Positions 20,358-28,464 of a DNA stretch of 64,000 nt are shown here, piece by piece; position 1 is the stretch's first letter, and the number at the start of each line of letters is the position of its first letter. The position numbers and the translations under genes are program-made. The notes under the pieces were generated by a model that saw nothing but the letters and a program-made list of their open reading frames with translations, searched no databases and was not told where the DNA came from. The stretch comes from Pseudoalteromonas sp. S16_S37 (GTDB taxonomy: Bacteria > Pseudomonadota > Gammaproteobacteria > Enterobacterales > Alteromonadaceae). The stretch spans positions 1 to 64,000 of the forward strand of contig NZ_JAAUWV010000016.1 in assembly GCF_014694405.1 (NCBI RefSeq), given 5' to 3'.

Positions 20358-20459
20358 TGCCTTATTTCCGCAATGGTTGAAAGTGAGCGATTATACCCAA
20401 GTTCCCCAAAAATGCGAACATCAGATATGCTACTGCCTGAGTTCCTTAATGGTTGATAG
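20358..20459. repeat. imperfect direct repeat of the murJ 3' end
   Basis: Bases 20358-20383 and 20434-20459 agree at 21 of 26 positions. The second copy encodes the C-terminal residues of MurJ (LSTIKELRQ, stop). The first lies in the murJ-ribF gap and, read in its own frame, would give LSTIAEIRH then stop. It overlaps the predicted transcription start after the TATAAT at 20390-20395. It looks like a small duplication of the gene end. Confidence 0.55.
20390..20395 (-). promoter_or_regulatory. -10 box of the probable ribF operon promoter
   Basis: The minus strand has a perfect TATAAT at 20390-20395, about 40 bases upstream of the ribF ATG, preceded by a G-rich stretch and no clear -35. Its position in the only sizeable gap of the block suggests the main start for ribF-ileS-lspA-fkpB-ispH. 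Confidence 0.5.
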
Positions 20460-21998
20460 CCTTACCCCGAGCACAAACATAACGCTAAAATACACTGCCA
20501 TCGCTTGTACGAGTAAACCACTGAGTAAGATAATTTGCTCAACCCAAGGCCAAGTCTGCCAATTGTATAAAGATATTACGTAGTAAACACTCACAGACAT
20601 AAGCAGTGCAGCCAACACACTTTTACCTGCAAACATAAAAGTGAAAGTAGAAATGCGATACACATTCTCTTTATTGAGCTGGCGATATAACAAATAGGCG
20701 TTACATGACGCAGATAACGAGGTTGCTAAAGCAAGCCCGATGTAACCAATAAAAGGTGCCAAAGCGATATTAAACACCATATTCAGCACCATGGTCATAA
20801 TGCCGATACGCACCGGTGTTTTGGTATTTTGACGCGCGTAAAAACCTGGAGCCAATACTTTGATCAGCATAAAGCTAACTAAACCAACACTGTAAGCCGC
20901 AACACCATAGCTAACTGCTTGCACATGATCCACTTGCGAGTCAGAGAAAGCGCCGTGATCAAACAATACCGAAATGATTAATGGACTGATCGCAATAAGT
21001 CCCATCATAGCTGGAAAGCCTAAAAACAGCACAAATCGCACCCCCCAATCTAGCGTATTCTGGAAGTCTTCAAGCTTATCGCCAGCATGCAATTTAGAAA
21101 GAGCAGGTAAAATGACGGTCGCGATCCCTATACCAAATAAGCCAAGGGGAAATTCAATTAATCTATCAGAGTAATAAAGCCAAGAAATTGAGCCTGTTAC
21201 CAACAAAGAGGCTATAACAGTGTCAAGCAATAGGTTGATCTGACTGACTGAAACACCAAACATCGCCGGTAACATAAGCTTACGAACTTTAGTCACCTGT
21301 GGAGAGCGCCATGCAAATTGCGGTCTTCGTAGCATTTTTAAGCGATACAAAAATGGTAATTGAAAAGCAAGTTGTACAACTCCCCCTACAAAAACCCCTA
21401 CAGCTAAGGCATAAGCACTAACAGAAAATGCGTCATGCAGAAATATTGCACAGCCGATTATTGATACATTCAAAAGAACGGGCGTAAAGGCAGCGACGGC
21501 AAAACGATTGTATACGTTCAACACAGCCCCACTCAACGCAACGAGACTCACAAAGAATAAATAAGGAAAGGTGAGCTTAAGCAAACCGCTGGCTAACACA
21601 AACTTTTCTGCATCTGCGCCACCGTGCCACCAGTCAATAAACCAACCGGTTCCAAACAACGCAGCGATAACCGGGGAGCCAACAACTCCCAAAAGTGTGA
21701 CTAACATCAAAATAGTACCTAGCGTACCTGCAGCCTGCGCCACAAAGTTCCTGACTTCATCATCACCATGTTTTTCTTTAATCTCAGACAGAACTGGCAC
21801 AAACGCCTGTGCAAACGCCCCTTCGGCAAACAGTCGTCGTAAAAAATTAGGAATGCGATTGGCAAATAAAAATACATCGGCAGCAAGTCCGGCACCCAGC
21901 AAATTTGCTACAACGGCATCACGCACCAAGCCCATGACTCTCGAAATCATGGTCATCGCACTGACAATCATACCCGACTTAAATAACCCTTTGGCCAC
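20430..21998 (-). CDS. murJ: lipid II flippase MurJ
   Basis: MurJ moves lipid II across the inner membrane for peptidoglycan synthesis. The 522-residue protein has about 14 hydrophobic helices and the MVF-family N-terminus MISRVMGLVRDAVVANLLGA, with the functionally important arginines. RRLFAEGAFAQAFVPVL is also typical. It is divergent from rpsT and precedes ribF, the same neighbourhood seen in Pseudomonas. Confidence 0.96.
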   Translation of the reverse strand: MAKGLFKSGMIVSAMTMISRVMGLVRDAVVANLLGAGLAADVFLFANRIPNFLRRLFAEGAFAQAFVPVLSEIKEKHGDDEVRNFVAQAAGTLGTILMLVTLLGVVGSPVIAALFGTGWFIDWWHGGADAEKFVLASGLLKLTFPYLFFVSLVALSGAVLNVYNRFAVAAFTPVLLNVSIIGCAIFLHDAFSVSAYALAVGVFVGGVVQLAFQLPFLYRLKMLRRPQFAWRSPQVTKVRKLMLPAMFGVSVSQINLLLDTVIASLLVTGSISWLYYSDRLIEFPLGLFGIGIATVILPALSKLHAGDKLEDFQNTLDWGVRFVLFLGFPAMMGLIAISPLIISVLFDHGAFSDSQVDHVQAVSYGVAAYSVGLVSFMLIKVLAPGFYARQNTKTPVRIGIMTMVLNMVFNIALAPFIGYIGLALATSLSASCNAYLLYRQLNKENVYRISTFTFMFAGKSVLAALLMSVSVYYVISLYNWQTWPWVEQIILLSGLLVQAMAVYFSVMFVLGVRLSTIKELRQ

Positions 21999-22143
21999 CC
22001 TCTTCCCCTACATAGCAAAAACATCATGAAAAACCTGTCAATTATGCCACAAGATTGTGCCACGATAACCACTCAATTGAGTTCAAACGATGCCCAGAAT
22101 AAAATTTCTTCCCCTAACACTATGTGAACGTTGCAAGGTTTGT

Positions 22144-22338
22144 TACAATACGCGCCATTAATCGCAACAGCCGAGGAATTTCTTTGGCATTGATGTGATT
22201 CTAATGCCTGAGATTACTGGATTGAGCAAATGATTTGCTGTTGTTTTAGTGTGAACAGGCCACCGATGATAAAGAAACAAAGGCCGCAGTTGTCAAATTG
22301 TATTGACTTTTGCGATTAAAACGGGCATATTCCTCGGC
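22144..22338 (+). promoter_or_regulatory. tandem promoters and leader inverted repeat of rpsT
   Basis: Two promoter-like signals precede rpsT. P1 is a TACAAT box (22144-22149) followed by a GC-rich discriminator ACGCGCC. P2 is TTGACT (22303-22308), 17 bases, CATATT (22326-22331), then CCTCGGCC. GC-rich discriminators fit stringent control. The P1 transcript would contain GCCGAGGAAT (22170-22179) and its perfect complement ATTCCTCGGC (22329-22338), which could close a roughly 170-base structured leader. E. coli rpsT also has two promoters. I see no other gene in the 380 bases between murJ and rpsT. Confidence 0.6.
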
Positions 22339-22378
22339 CTTTAAATTAAGCTTATTTTAAGATTGTTAGGAGCAAACC

Positions 22379-22639
22379 TTGGCTAACATCAAGTCTGCAA
22401 AAAAACGCGCTATTACTAGCGAAAAAAGCCGCCAGCACAACGCAAGCCGTCGTTCAATGATGCGTACATACTTCAAAAAAGTAATCGCTGCAATTGAAGC
22501 TGGTGACAAAGAAGCTGCAACAAAAGCATTTGCTGTTGCAACACCAATTTTAGACCGTTACGCAACTAAAGGTCTTATTCACAAAAACAAAGCTGCTCGT
22601 CATAAGAGCCGTTTAGTTGCTAAAATTAAAGCACTATAA
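22379..22639 (+). CDS. rpsT: 30S ribosomal protein S20
   Basis: S20 is an assembly protein of the small ribosomal subunit that binds 16S rRNA. The 86-residue basic sequence ([18 protein letters not shown]) matches the family along its length. The start codon is TTG, with AGGAG six bases upstream; E. coli rpsT also starts with UUG, a feature tied to its autogenous translational control. It ends at a strong terminator shared with the convergent receiver gene. Confidence 0.97.
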   Translation: MANIKSAKKRAITSEKSRQHNASRRSMMRTYFKKVIAAIEAGDKEAATKAFAVATPILDRYATKGLIHKNKAARHKSRLVAKIKAL

Positions 22640-22653
22640 TTTGTTTTTGATTG

Positions 22654-22680
22654 AAAAAACCGACGAAAGTCGGTTTTTTT
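22654..22680. terminator. rho-independent terminator after rpsT
   Basis: A run of A residues, CCGAC (22660-22664), a GAAA tetraloop, GTCGG (22669-22673) and seven T residues make a symmetric, GNRA-capped terminator. It lies between convergent rpsT and the receiver gene and should act on both strands. Confidence 0.92.
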
Positions 22681-22702
22681 ATGCCTGAAATATGAGACTT
22701 AC

Positions 22703-23086
22703 TTAACTTATTTCTAGCTCTGGATAAAACTTTTTCAACATAGCTGCAATTTTTTTTGGTGAAAATGGCTTTACAACAAACCCCTTCGCGCCAAGTTCAA
22801 TCGCATCTTTAACATTTTCGACCGTTGAGTGAGCAGACACCATCACTACATTCAGGTCGGGGTTTATTTCATTTAACTGAGCGATTATCTCTTTGCCATC
22901 CCCATCTGGCAGTTCAATATCTAAAAACACAATATCAAAATGCTGCTCTTCACATGCACTGATACACTGACGAACCGTTGATGCTTCCTTCACACGATCA
23001 ATACCTAGGTGCATTAAGGTTTGGTGTAAAAAGCTACGTACCGTACCGACATCATCGACGATTAGTATTGAGATTTGCTGATCCAT
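22703..23086 (-). CDS. stand-alone receiver-domain protein (CheY-like)
   Basis: This 127-residue single receiver domain has the acidic pair DD near residue 12, phospho-acceptor Asp in FLDIELPDGDG (about 57), the switch residue in MVSAHS and the conserved lysine in FVVKPFSPKK. No output domain or kinase is adjacent, so partners cannot be named. It probably acts by protein-protein contact, for example in chemotaxis or a phosphorelay. It has its own upstream region shared with a divergent unknown gene. Confidence 0.85.
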   Translation of the reverse strand: MDQQISILIVDDVGTVRSFLHQTLMHLGIDRVKEASTVRQCISACEEQHFDIVFLDIELPDGDGKEIIAQLNEINPDLNVVMVSAHSTVENVKDAIELGAKGFVVKPFSPKKIAAMLKKFYPELEIS

Positions 23087-23179
23087 AATCCTTTCCCATA
23101 GGCTGCGACATAAAAATACGCTATTATTTAGATGATAGAACTATTATAGAGTGCTGCAACTAAAAGGCTACATCTAAGC

Positions 23180-23647
23180 ATGTCAAACAATTTAAATAAA
23201 CAAAAAAAGCATAAAAAACAAGCATTACTTGGTCAAGTTCAGGGAAAGCACAAAGCTCGGATAAAAAGAACACCTCATCAAGGTAACTTAACGATTGAAA
23301 AATCCGCCCCTCAAAACGCCGAGGTAGTCGCTCAACCCGCGAATGAAAAAAAACCTATTGGAAAATGGGTGGCATTGGCCGTATTCACATTGGTCGCATT
23401 TATTTTTCCAAAACCAAAGTTAATCACCTACGAAAAACTTGGTTTAGTCTCGCAAAGCGTTTATTGGGATGGCTTGCCTGGCATAGACCCTGTTTTATTC
23501 GATTCAAACTTGCACCCTAGACCAGCTTTAGAGCGTAACACCTTGTATTTATGCGTTGATCAGAACAACCCAAACACCTGCCAAAAATATCAGATCCTTG
23601 AACAGGCTGGGTTTATTTCTGCGCTAAAAAAGCTAGCTTTGGATTAA
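23180..23647 (+). CDS. unknown single-span membrane protein with basic N-terminus
   Basis: I do not recognise this 155-residue protein. It begins with a lysine/arginine-rich cytoplasmic segment (about 1-45), continues with a polar linker, has one hydrophobic helix (about 63-80, WVALAVFTLVAFIF) and ends with a roughly 70-residue domain that is probably periplasmic and contains two cysteines (LCVDQNNPNTC) seven residues apart. The basic tail could contact nucleic acid or membrane lipid. It is divergent from the receiver gene and not obviously co-transcribed with the next gene. Confidence 0.7.
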   Translation: MSNNLNKQKKHKKQALLGQVQGKHKARIKRTPHQGNLTIEKSAPQNAEVVAQPANEKKPIGKWVALAVFTLVAFIFPKPKLITYEKLGLVSQSVYWDGLPGIDPVLFDSNLHPRPALERNTLYLCVDQNNPNTCQKYQILEQAGFISALKKLALD

Positions 23648-23747
23648 AAAAACTAATCTGAAAATTATAAAAATACTCGCTTGAAGCATGGTTAAATGAT
23701 CACCATAATGGCGCTCCTTTAATCAACAATGGAAGACCAAACAGACC

Positions 23748-23987
23748 ATGCTCAACGAGTTCAACTGGCTCATTAATATTGTATTGCTTACTCTAGGCTT
23801 AGGCGCCTTTTTTATTAACCAAATCACGCTTCTGCGCGCAGCTGCAATTGCCGCATGTAGCTTGCTGTTTTTATCGTTCAGCTTGGATCTAGTCAATACG
23901 AGTGTGGTATCTAACCTCAGCCTTATTCTAATTAATACATTTTATTTGTTTAAGGTTTATACTTTCGGACAAATCGAACTGAGTTAG
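23748..23987 (+). CDS. small unknown membrane protein
   Basis: This 79-residue hydrophobic protein has three predicted helices (about 7-25, 29-48 and 52-70), with polar residues concentrated in short loops. I do not recognise the family. GGAAG lies 12 bases upstream of ATG, a long spacing. It sits between two unrelated genes with gaps of 100 and 66 bases and could be transcribed with smrA. Codon use looks like its neighbours. Confidence 0.6.
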   Translation: MLNEFNWLINIVLLTLGLGAFFINQITLLRAAAIAACSLLFLSFSLDLVNTSVVSNLSLILINTFYLFKVYTFGQIELS

Positions 23988-24053
23988 TAGTCATCCGTGT
24001 TCGACTAAGCTAAAATCCCAGCCATACTCTCAGTTGTATTTCTCAGGTGTAGT

Positions 24054-24635
24054 ATGGCTATGACAGACGAAGAATTATTCCTAGCTTCGATGGGGGATGT
24101 CACCCCATTAGCAAAAACCAATCAAATTGAACTTGCACAGATCAAGCACTCACCAACCATATCTCAGCTAGAAAAACGTCGTGCTGCTCAACAAGAAATA
24201 GATTTTGATGCCAACTTTTTATCTACCGAATATGTCGATTTAGTAGACCCACACGACCTATTGGCATACAAAAAATCAGGCGTTCAAGAAGGCGTGTTTA
24301 AAAACCTGCGGTTAGGCAAATACCAAATTGATGCCACGCTGGATTTACACGGTAAGACGTTCCACCAAGCTCGCAGCGCAATATTTGAGTTTGTTTTAGA
24401 TTGTCAGCAAAGAAATATCAGAGTGCTCTTGGTTAGGCACGGGATAGGACTGAAAAGTAAACCTTTTCCCGCAATTTTAAAAAGCTATATCAATAAGTGG
24501 CTACAAGAGATGCCTCAAGTTTTGGCTTTCCATAGCGCATTAAAGTGCCATGGCGGAAGCGCTACGACTTATGTGTTACTTAAAAAGAGTGATGAGAAAA
24601 AGTTAGAAAACAGAGAACTTCACGCTAAACGTTAA
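24054..24635 (+). CDS. smrA: Smr-domain nuclease SmrA
   Basis: This 193-residue Smr-domain protein resembles E. coli SmrA (YdaL), described as a DNA endonuclease. The Smr domain (about 92-180) starts with the conserved TLDLHGKT and contains LLVRHGIG and KCHGGSATTYVLLKK. The C-terminus ENRELHAKR closely matches the SmrA tail, which is absent from the ribosome-rescue factor SmrB. A helical N-terminal extension precedes the domain. Its 3' end overlaps a small convergent gene by 11 bases. Confidence 0.85.
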   Translation: MAMTDEELFLASMGDVTPLAKTNQIELAQIKHSPTISQLEKRRAAQQEIDFDANFLSTEYVDLVDPHDLLAYKKSGVQEGVFKNLRLGKYQIDATLDLHGKTFHQARSAIFEFVLDCQQRNIRVLLVRHGIGLKSKPFPAILKSYINKWLQEMPQVLAFHSALKCHGGSATTYVLLKKSDEKKLENRELHAKR

Positions 24636-24762
24636 CGGTCACTGTTGTGTTAGGCTCTTGAAACTCACTTGCTTGAGCCTTTGTAAACCAAGCTGAAACT
24701 CCCAATAATATGACCGAAAAAAGGACAATTGAAAACTTCACACCGCTTTGTTTACCTTTCAT
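24625..24762 (-). CDS. 45-residue membrane or secreted peptide
   Basis: A short gene too small for routine calling starts at ATG 24760-24762 after an excellent ribosome-binding site (AGGAGG, seven bases upstream) and stops at TAG 24625-24627. The product has a basic start (MKGKQSGVKF), one hydrophobic helix (SIVLFSVILLGVSAWF) and a polar tail (TKAQASEFQEPNTTVTVNV). AQA-SE could be a signal peptidase site giving a peptide of about 14 residues. A weak promoter (TTGTTT, 17 bases, TAGATT) lies upstream. It is convergent with smrA. I do not recognise a family. Confidence 0.7.
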   Translation of the reverse strand: MKGKQSGVKFSIVLFSVILLGVSAWFTKAQASEFQEPNTTVTVNV

Positions 24763-24967
24763 TTTATAGCCTCCTGTTTTTATTATTTTCTAATAATCTA
24801 CTGAATATCCCATCAACAAACAAGGTGTTTTTATATACAGGAAAATGAATGTAAAGTGAACTTTTTGTGACTTGGCAGGTACAAGTTTAAGTTAAAATAC
24901 GCAATGATAAATTTATTACCACTTTTACAAACTAACTCTAACCTATCAAGCAAAGGGTCAAGAATGA

Positions 24968-25888
24968 TTAATACCCTTTTGTTCTATCAACAGTATTTGT
25001 TAGTTTATCACTATTCAATAAAGATAAATAATTTTTTGCAATTTGCTCACAAGCCGTTGTGACACTTGTTAGTGCAGCACAGTGTGGCGTAATAGTAATA
25101 TTTGGGTGCAGCCAAAAAGGGTGATCACTATCGAGCGGCTCTTGAGTAAATACATCTAAACTTGCAGCCGCTAGCTCATTGTTATCCAACGCCCAGATTA
25201 AGTCTTCCTCAACAAGGTGCTGACCTCTTGCGACATTAATCAAAACACAGTGGTTTGGCAGTAATGAAAATACGCTTTTATCTAATATACCTTTTGTATG
25301 CTTTGTTAACGGCAATAAACATACAAGATAATCCAACTTATGCAAAAACAGCTCTAACTGCTCTTGGCTAGCATATGTCGCAACATTAGCAATATTTTTT
25401 TCTGATGCTGACCAGCCACTCACTTTAAAACCATTGTCAACTAATTGATTTGCAACCGCTTGGCCGAGTTCACCTAACCCCATTATGCCAACATGATTTC
25501 CTTGATGCGCTCGTTTAGGTTTCCATACTCCCTGCTGCTGTTGCACAAAGTATTGCTTTAATCTCAACTTATGAGCCAAAACATGAGTCAGCACGTACTG
25601 GGCCATATCTTTAGTTAGCTGACTGTCTACGATACGCGTCACAGTAACATGCTCTGGCAAAAAATGCATTGCAATACCATCCACACCAGCACCATATGAC
25701 TGTACAACCTTTAAATTTGGTAGCTGAGTCCAAAGTTCATCAGGTGCATTCCAAGCGAGAACAAACTCAACTTGAGCCAAATCGGGGCAATGAGGCCATT
25801 CATATATATCTACGTCAGGCAACTGTGCGTTTAATGTATCTAATAGCTTTGTATTGTCTTTTCGAGTTACGCAAACAAGCAATGACAT
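24968..25888 (-). CDS. D-2-hydroxyacid dehydrogenase, GhrA-like
   Basis: This 306-residue NAD(P)-dependent 2-hydroxyacid dehydrogenase has the Rossmann motif GIMGLGELG (about 144-152), the catalytic arginine in NVARGQHLVEEDL (about 227), a glutamate in FTQEPL and histidine in ITPHCAALT. The overall pattern is that of the GhrA group, which reduces glyoxylate and hydroxypyruvate, but substrate specificity cannot be read from sequence. It is divergent from the OlsF-like gene, sharing a 176-base intergenic region. Confidence 0.85.
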   Translation of the reverse strand: MSLLVCVTRKDNTKLLDTLNAQLPDVDIYEWPHCPDLAQVEFVLAWNAPDELWTQLPNLKVVQSYGAGVDGIAMHFLPEHVTVTRIVDSQLTKDMAQYVLTHVLAHKLRLKQYFVQQQQGVWKPKRAHQGNHVGIMGLGELGQAVANQLVDNGFKVSGWSASEKNIANVATYASQEQLELFLHKLDYLVCLLPLTKHTKGILDKSVFSLLPNHCVLINVARGQHLVEEDLIWALDNNELAAASLDVFTQEPLDSDHPFWLHPNITITPHCAALTSVTTACEQIAKNYLSLLNSDKLTNTVDRTKGY

Positions 25889-25978
25889 ATGTTTATCCAG
25901 TTCGTAATGATTACGGCCAATGCTAACTAAATCAAAACCAAAAACCCAGCGCAGTAAAAAACAAAATGCAGTATTTCA

Positions 25979-25996
25979 ATGTCATATAAATGACAG
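25979..25996. promoter_or_regulatory. near-palindrome resembling a Pho box, upstream of the OlsF-like gene
   Basis: TGTCAT (25980-25985), ATAA, ATGACA (25990-25995) is a perfect 6-bp dyad. Read on the minus strand, the 18 bases CTGTCATTTATATGACAT match the PhoB box (CTGTCATAWAWCTGTCAY) at about 15 of 18 positions; the plus-strand reading is weaker. It sits 69 bases before the OlsF-like start and about 90 before the divergent dehydrogenase. PhoB binding is a guess; another dyad-binding regulator is equally possible. Confidence 0.4.
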
Positions 25997-26064
25997 AATT
26001 TTGCAACATGGGTGTCACTAGATATTTTTAATCTAATGTTAATGATATCCAATAGGACAGTTTT

Positions 26065-27771
26065 ATGATCAGTGTCGATAAAGTGATCGAAGCTAACTTG
26101 CCACAGTTAGAGCACTCCCCAAAAGTAAAAGGATTAGTTAAAAAAGGACTAGGCTACCTGTTACATGAGCAAGAGTTTGTTGCGTTTGCTGACACTTACC
26201 CACACCTACAAGGCATTGAGTTTGTTGAGCAAGTTTTAGATGAACTTGATTTTGATGCACGCTACAAGCCAAAACAGATTGAGCATATCCCCAGTGAAGG
26301 AAGCGTTGTAATCGTTGCAAACCACCCAATTGGCTCGTTGGATGCGCTAGCCTTAATTCGTGTTATTGCCAAAGTACGCCCAGATCTGAAAGTAGTCGCA
26401 AACCGTATGTTAATGTCGCTTACTCCCATGCACTCATTATTACTCCCCGTTGATAACTTATCAGGGACTAGTCGTAAACAAGAGTTAGCAAACATCCAAG
26501 CACATCTGAAAAATGAAGGAATACTCTTAATATTCCCAGCTGGTGAAGTTTCACGCCTTGGCCCTACAGGCATCAAAGACTGTAAATGGAATTCAGGCTT
26601 TTTACGTATGGCCAAAAAAGCCAATTGTCCTATTTTGCCTATATATATTAAGGCAAAAAACAGCCCGCTTTTTTACGGCACTTCTATGATCTACAAGCCG
26701 CTTGCGAGTTTATTATTGGTCAAAGAAATGTTTAAACAGCGCCAGAAATCTCTTGAGTTCGAGATAGGCGCATGTATTCCTCCTGAGTCGTATATCATCG
26801 AAAATTTGAAAGATAAAGAAGTAGTCGGTTTGATACGAAAACAGCTTTATCGACTCAATAGCAAAAAAACACTGCCTCTTAAAACTCAAACCCCAATAGC
26901 GGTTCCTGAGTGTAAAAAAGAGCTTAAAAAAGCTCTCGAAGAATGTGAACTACTAGGACAAACCCAAGATGGTATGCAGATTTACTTATACCATTATCAG
27001 GGCAGTTCCGTTATTTTCAGAGAGCTTGGCCGCTTGCGAGAAATCGCCTTTCGTGCAGTTGGCGAAGGCAGTGGCAAACGCCGAGATATTGATAAATACG
27101 ACATGCATTATCACCACTTAGTACTTTGGGATCCAAGCCAGTTAGAACTTGTTGGCGCTTATCGTATGGCCAGTGCTAAACAGGTTATTGAAGAATATGG
27201 CCAGCAAGGTTTGTATACTGATAGTCTATTTGATTACAGCGAAAAAATGGCGCCATACTTCGAGCATGGCCTAGAGCTTGGCAGAAGCTTTGTGCAACCA
27301 AAGTATTGGGGAAGGAAAAGCTTAGATTACCTTTGGTATGGCATTGGTGCCTTTGTTAAACGCTATCCAGAACACAGATATTTATTTGGCGCGGTAAGCT
27401 TATCCAACAGTTTGCCTGACGAAGCGAAGGCGATGCTGGTTTATCACTATCAACACTACTTTTCTCGTTTGCCAGACCATGCTCAGCCTAAAAATGAGTA
27501 TAAGCTTACCAGCCAACAAATTGAACAGTATAAAAACCTATTCCATGGCAATGACATTAAGGAAGACTTTGCAGAGCTGAAACATGTTTTAGCTAATTTA
27601 GGTGCTCAGGTGCCCACACTATTTAAGCAATATACCGAAGTTTGTGAAGAGGATGGCGCTAACTTCCTTTGCTTCAGCATTGATCCCGATTTTAATAATT
27701 GTATAGATGGCTTGGTACTGTGTGATTTAACTAAAATTAAACCGCAAAAAGCAAAACGCTACCTAGGCTAG
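26065..27771 (+). CDS. olsF: bifunctional acyltransferase, OlsF-like (ornithine lipid synthesis)
   Basis: This 568-residue fusion has two halves. The N-terminal half is a PlsC-type acyltransferase with the catalytic NHPIGSLDAL (His87, Asp93) and FPAGEVSR (157-164). The C-terminal half is a GNAT-type, OlsB/hemolysin-like N-acyltransferase (about 300-500; RDIDKYDMHYHHLVLWD and GLELGRSFVQPKYWGRKSLDYLW). This architecture is that of OlsF, which makes phosphorus-free ornithine or related aminolipids by N- and then O-acylation. A good SD (AGGA) precedes ATG. The membrane lipid product is inferred; glycine or glutamine lipids are possible alternatives. Confidence 0.8.
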   Translation: MISVDKVIEANLPQLEHSPKVKGLVKKGLGYLLHEQEFVAFADTYPHLQGIEFVEQVLDELDFDARYKPKQIEHIPSEGSVVIVANHPIGSLDALALIRVIAKVRPDLKVVANRMLMSLTPMHSLLLPVDNLSGTSRKQELANIQAHLKNEGILLIFPAGEVSRLGPTGIKDCKWNSGFLRMAKKANCPILPIYIKAKNSPLFYGTSMIYKPLASLLLVKEMFKQRQKSLEFEIGACIPPESYIIENLKDKEVVGLIRKQLYRLNSKKTLPLKTQTPIAVPECKKELKKALEECELLGQTQDGMQIYLYHYQGSSVIFRELGRLREIAFRAVGEGSGKRRDIDKYDMHYHHLVLWDPSQLELVGAYRMASAKQVIEEYGQQGLYTDSLFDYSEKMAPYFEHGLELGRSFVQPKYWGRKSLDYLWYGIGAFVKRYPEHRYLFGAVSLSNSLPDEAKAMLVYHYQHYFSRLPDHAQPKNEYKLTSQQIEQYKNLFHGNDIKEDFAELKHVLANLGAQVPTLFKQYTEVCEEDGANFLCFSIDPDFNNCIDGLVLCDLTKIKPQKAKRYLG

Positions 27772-27778
27772 AGCCATA

Positions 27779-27809
27779 GTGTGATGTGCGTAGGGTAGGT
27801 GCATCACAC
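27779..27809 (+). terminator. hairpin after the OlsF-like gene
   Basis: GTGTGATG (27779-27786) and CATCACAC (27802-27809) form an 8-bp stem with a 15-base loop, starting eight bases after the stop codon. No T-tract follows, so it may be a processing or rho-related end rather than an intrinsic terminator. Confidence 0.4.
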
Positions 27810-27871
27810 ATTCCCCTGCAATCCAAATCATAGTAAGCTTTGGCTACGCTTTCTAACTGTTAATAAGCTTT

Positions 27872-28354
27872 ATGGTCAAAACACTTTTACAAATTGTCAT
27901 CGCCGTTATTGTGTTCTTGCTATTTAACGCTTACCAACAAAGAGACATGCTACCTACAAGTGAACATCAACCAGCCCCCTATTTTTCACTGCCGCAACTT
28001 AACTCTGCAGAGCGTATTAGTTTAGCCGCATTCAGAGGGCAAAAAGTCGTGGTTTACTTTTTTGCGCCTTGGTGCAACGTTTGCCGCTACAGCATGCCAA
28101 ACCTGAATAAGCTCTATGAACAACAGCAAGTGAATGCAGTGGCCATTGCACTCGACTATGAGAATAAAGCCCAGATCAGTGCGTTTGTTGCCGACCTAAA
28201 GCTATCGTTACCTATCTTGCTTGGCAACGAAAATATTGCAGCAAACTATAGAATCAGAGCTTATCCAAGCTACTATGTTATTGACGAAAGCGGAAATATA
28301 ATCCAGCGAGATATGGGTTACTCAACAGAACTCGGTTTACGTTTGAGAATGTAA
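27872..28354 (+). CDS. membrane-anchored thioredoxin-like protein (TlpA/ResA type)
   Basis: This 160-residue protein has an N-terminal membrane anchor (about 4-20, LLQIVIAVIVFLLFNAY) and a periplasmic thioredoxin fold with redox motif FAPWCNVCRYSMPNL (CNVC, about 70-73) and cis-proline region AYPSYYVID. It probably reduces periplasmic disulfides, as TlpA/ResA and DsbE relatives do for cytochrome maturation or protein repair. No cytochrome maturation genes are adjacent. The C-terminus is short (GLRLRM). Confidence 0.85.
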   Translation: MVKTLLQIVIAVIVFLLFNAYQQRDMLPTSEHQPAPYFSLPQLNSAERISLAAFRGQKVVVYFFAPWCNVCRYSMPNLNKLYEQQQVNAVAIALDYENKAQISAFVADLKLSLPILLGNENIAANYRIRAYPSYYVIDESGNIIQRDMGYSTELGLRLRM

Positions 28355-28464
28355 GTATATGTAAGACTTATCACACACATTATTACCCAAATTTAAAACA
28401 CTTCTACATGTCAACAAAGTACAATTCTTGCACTCAATAATGAACTTAGTGCAGGAAATAAACC

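Noticed and set aside
22170-22338. rpsT leader as a 6S RNA or other known ncRNA gene
   Set aside because: The sequence does not match the 6S pattern I know, and no terminator follows the closing stem.
28355-28464. Fur box before the TonB receptor gene at 28465
   Set aside because: No segment resembles the GATAAT-type Fur consensus well enough to claim.
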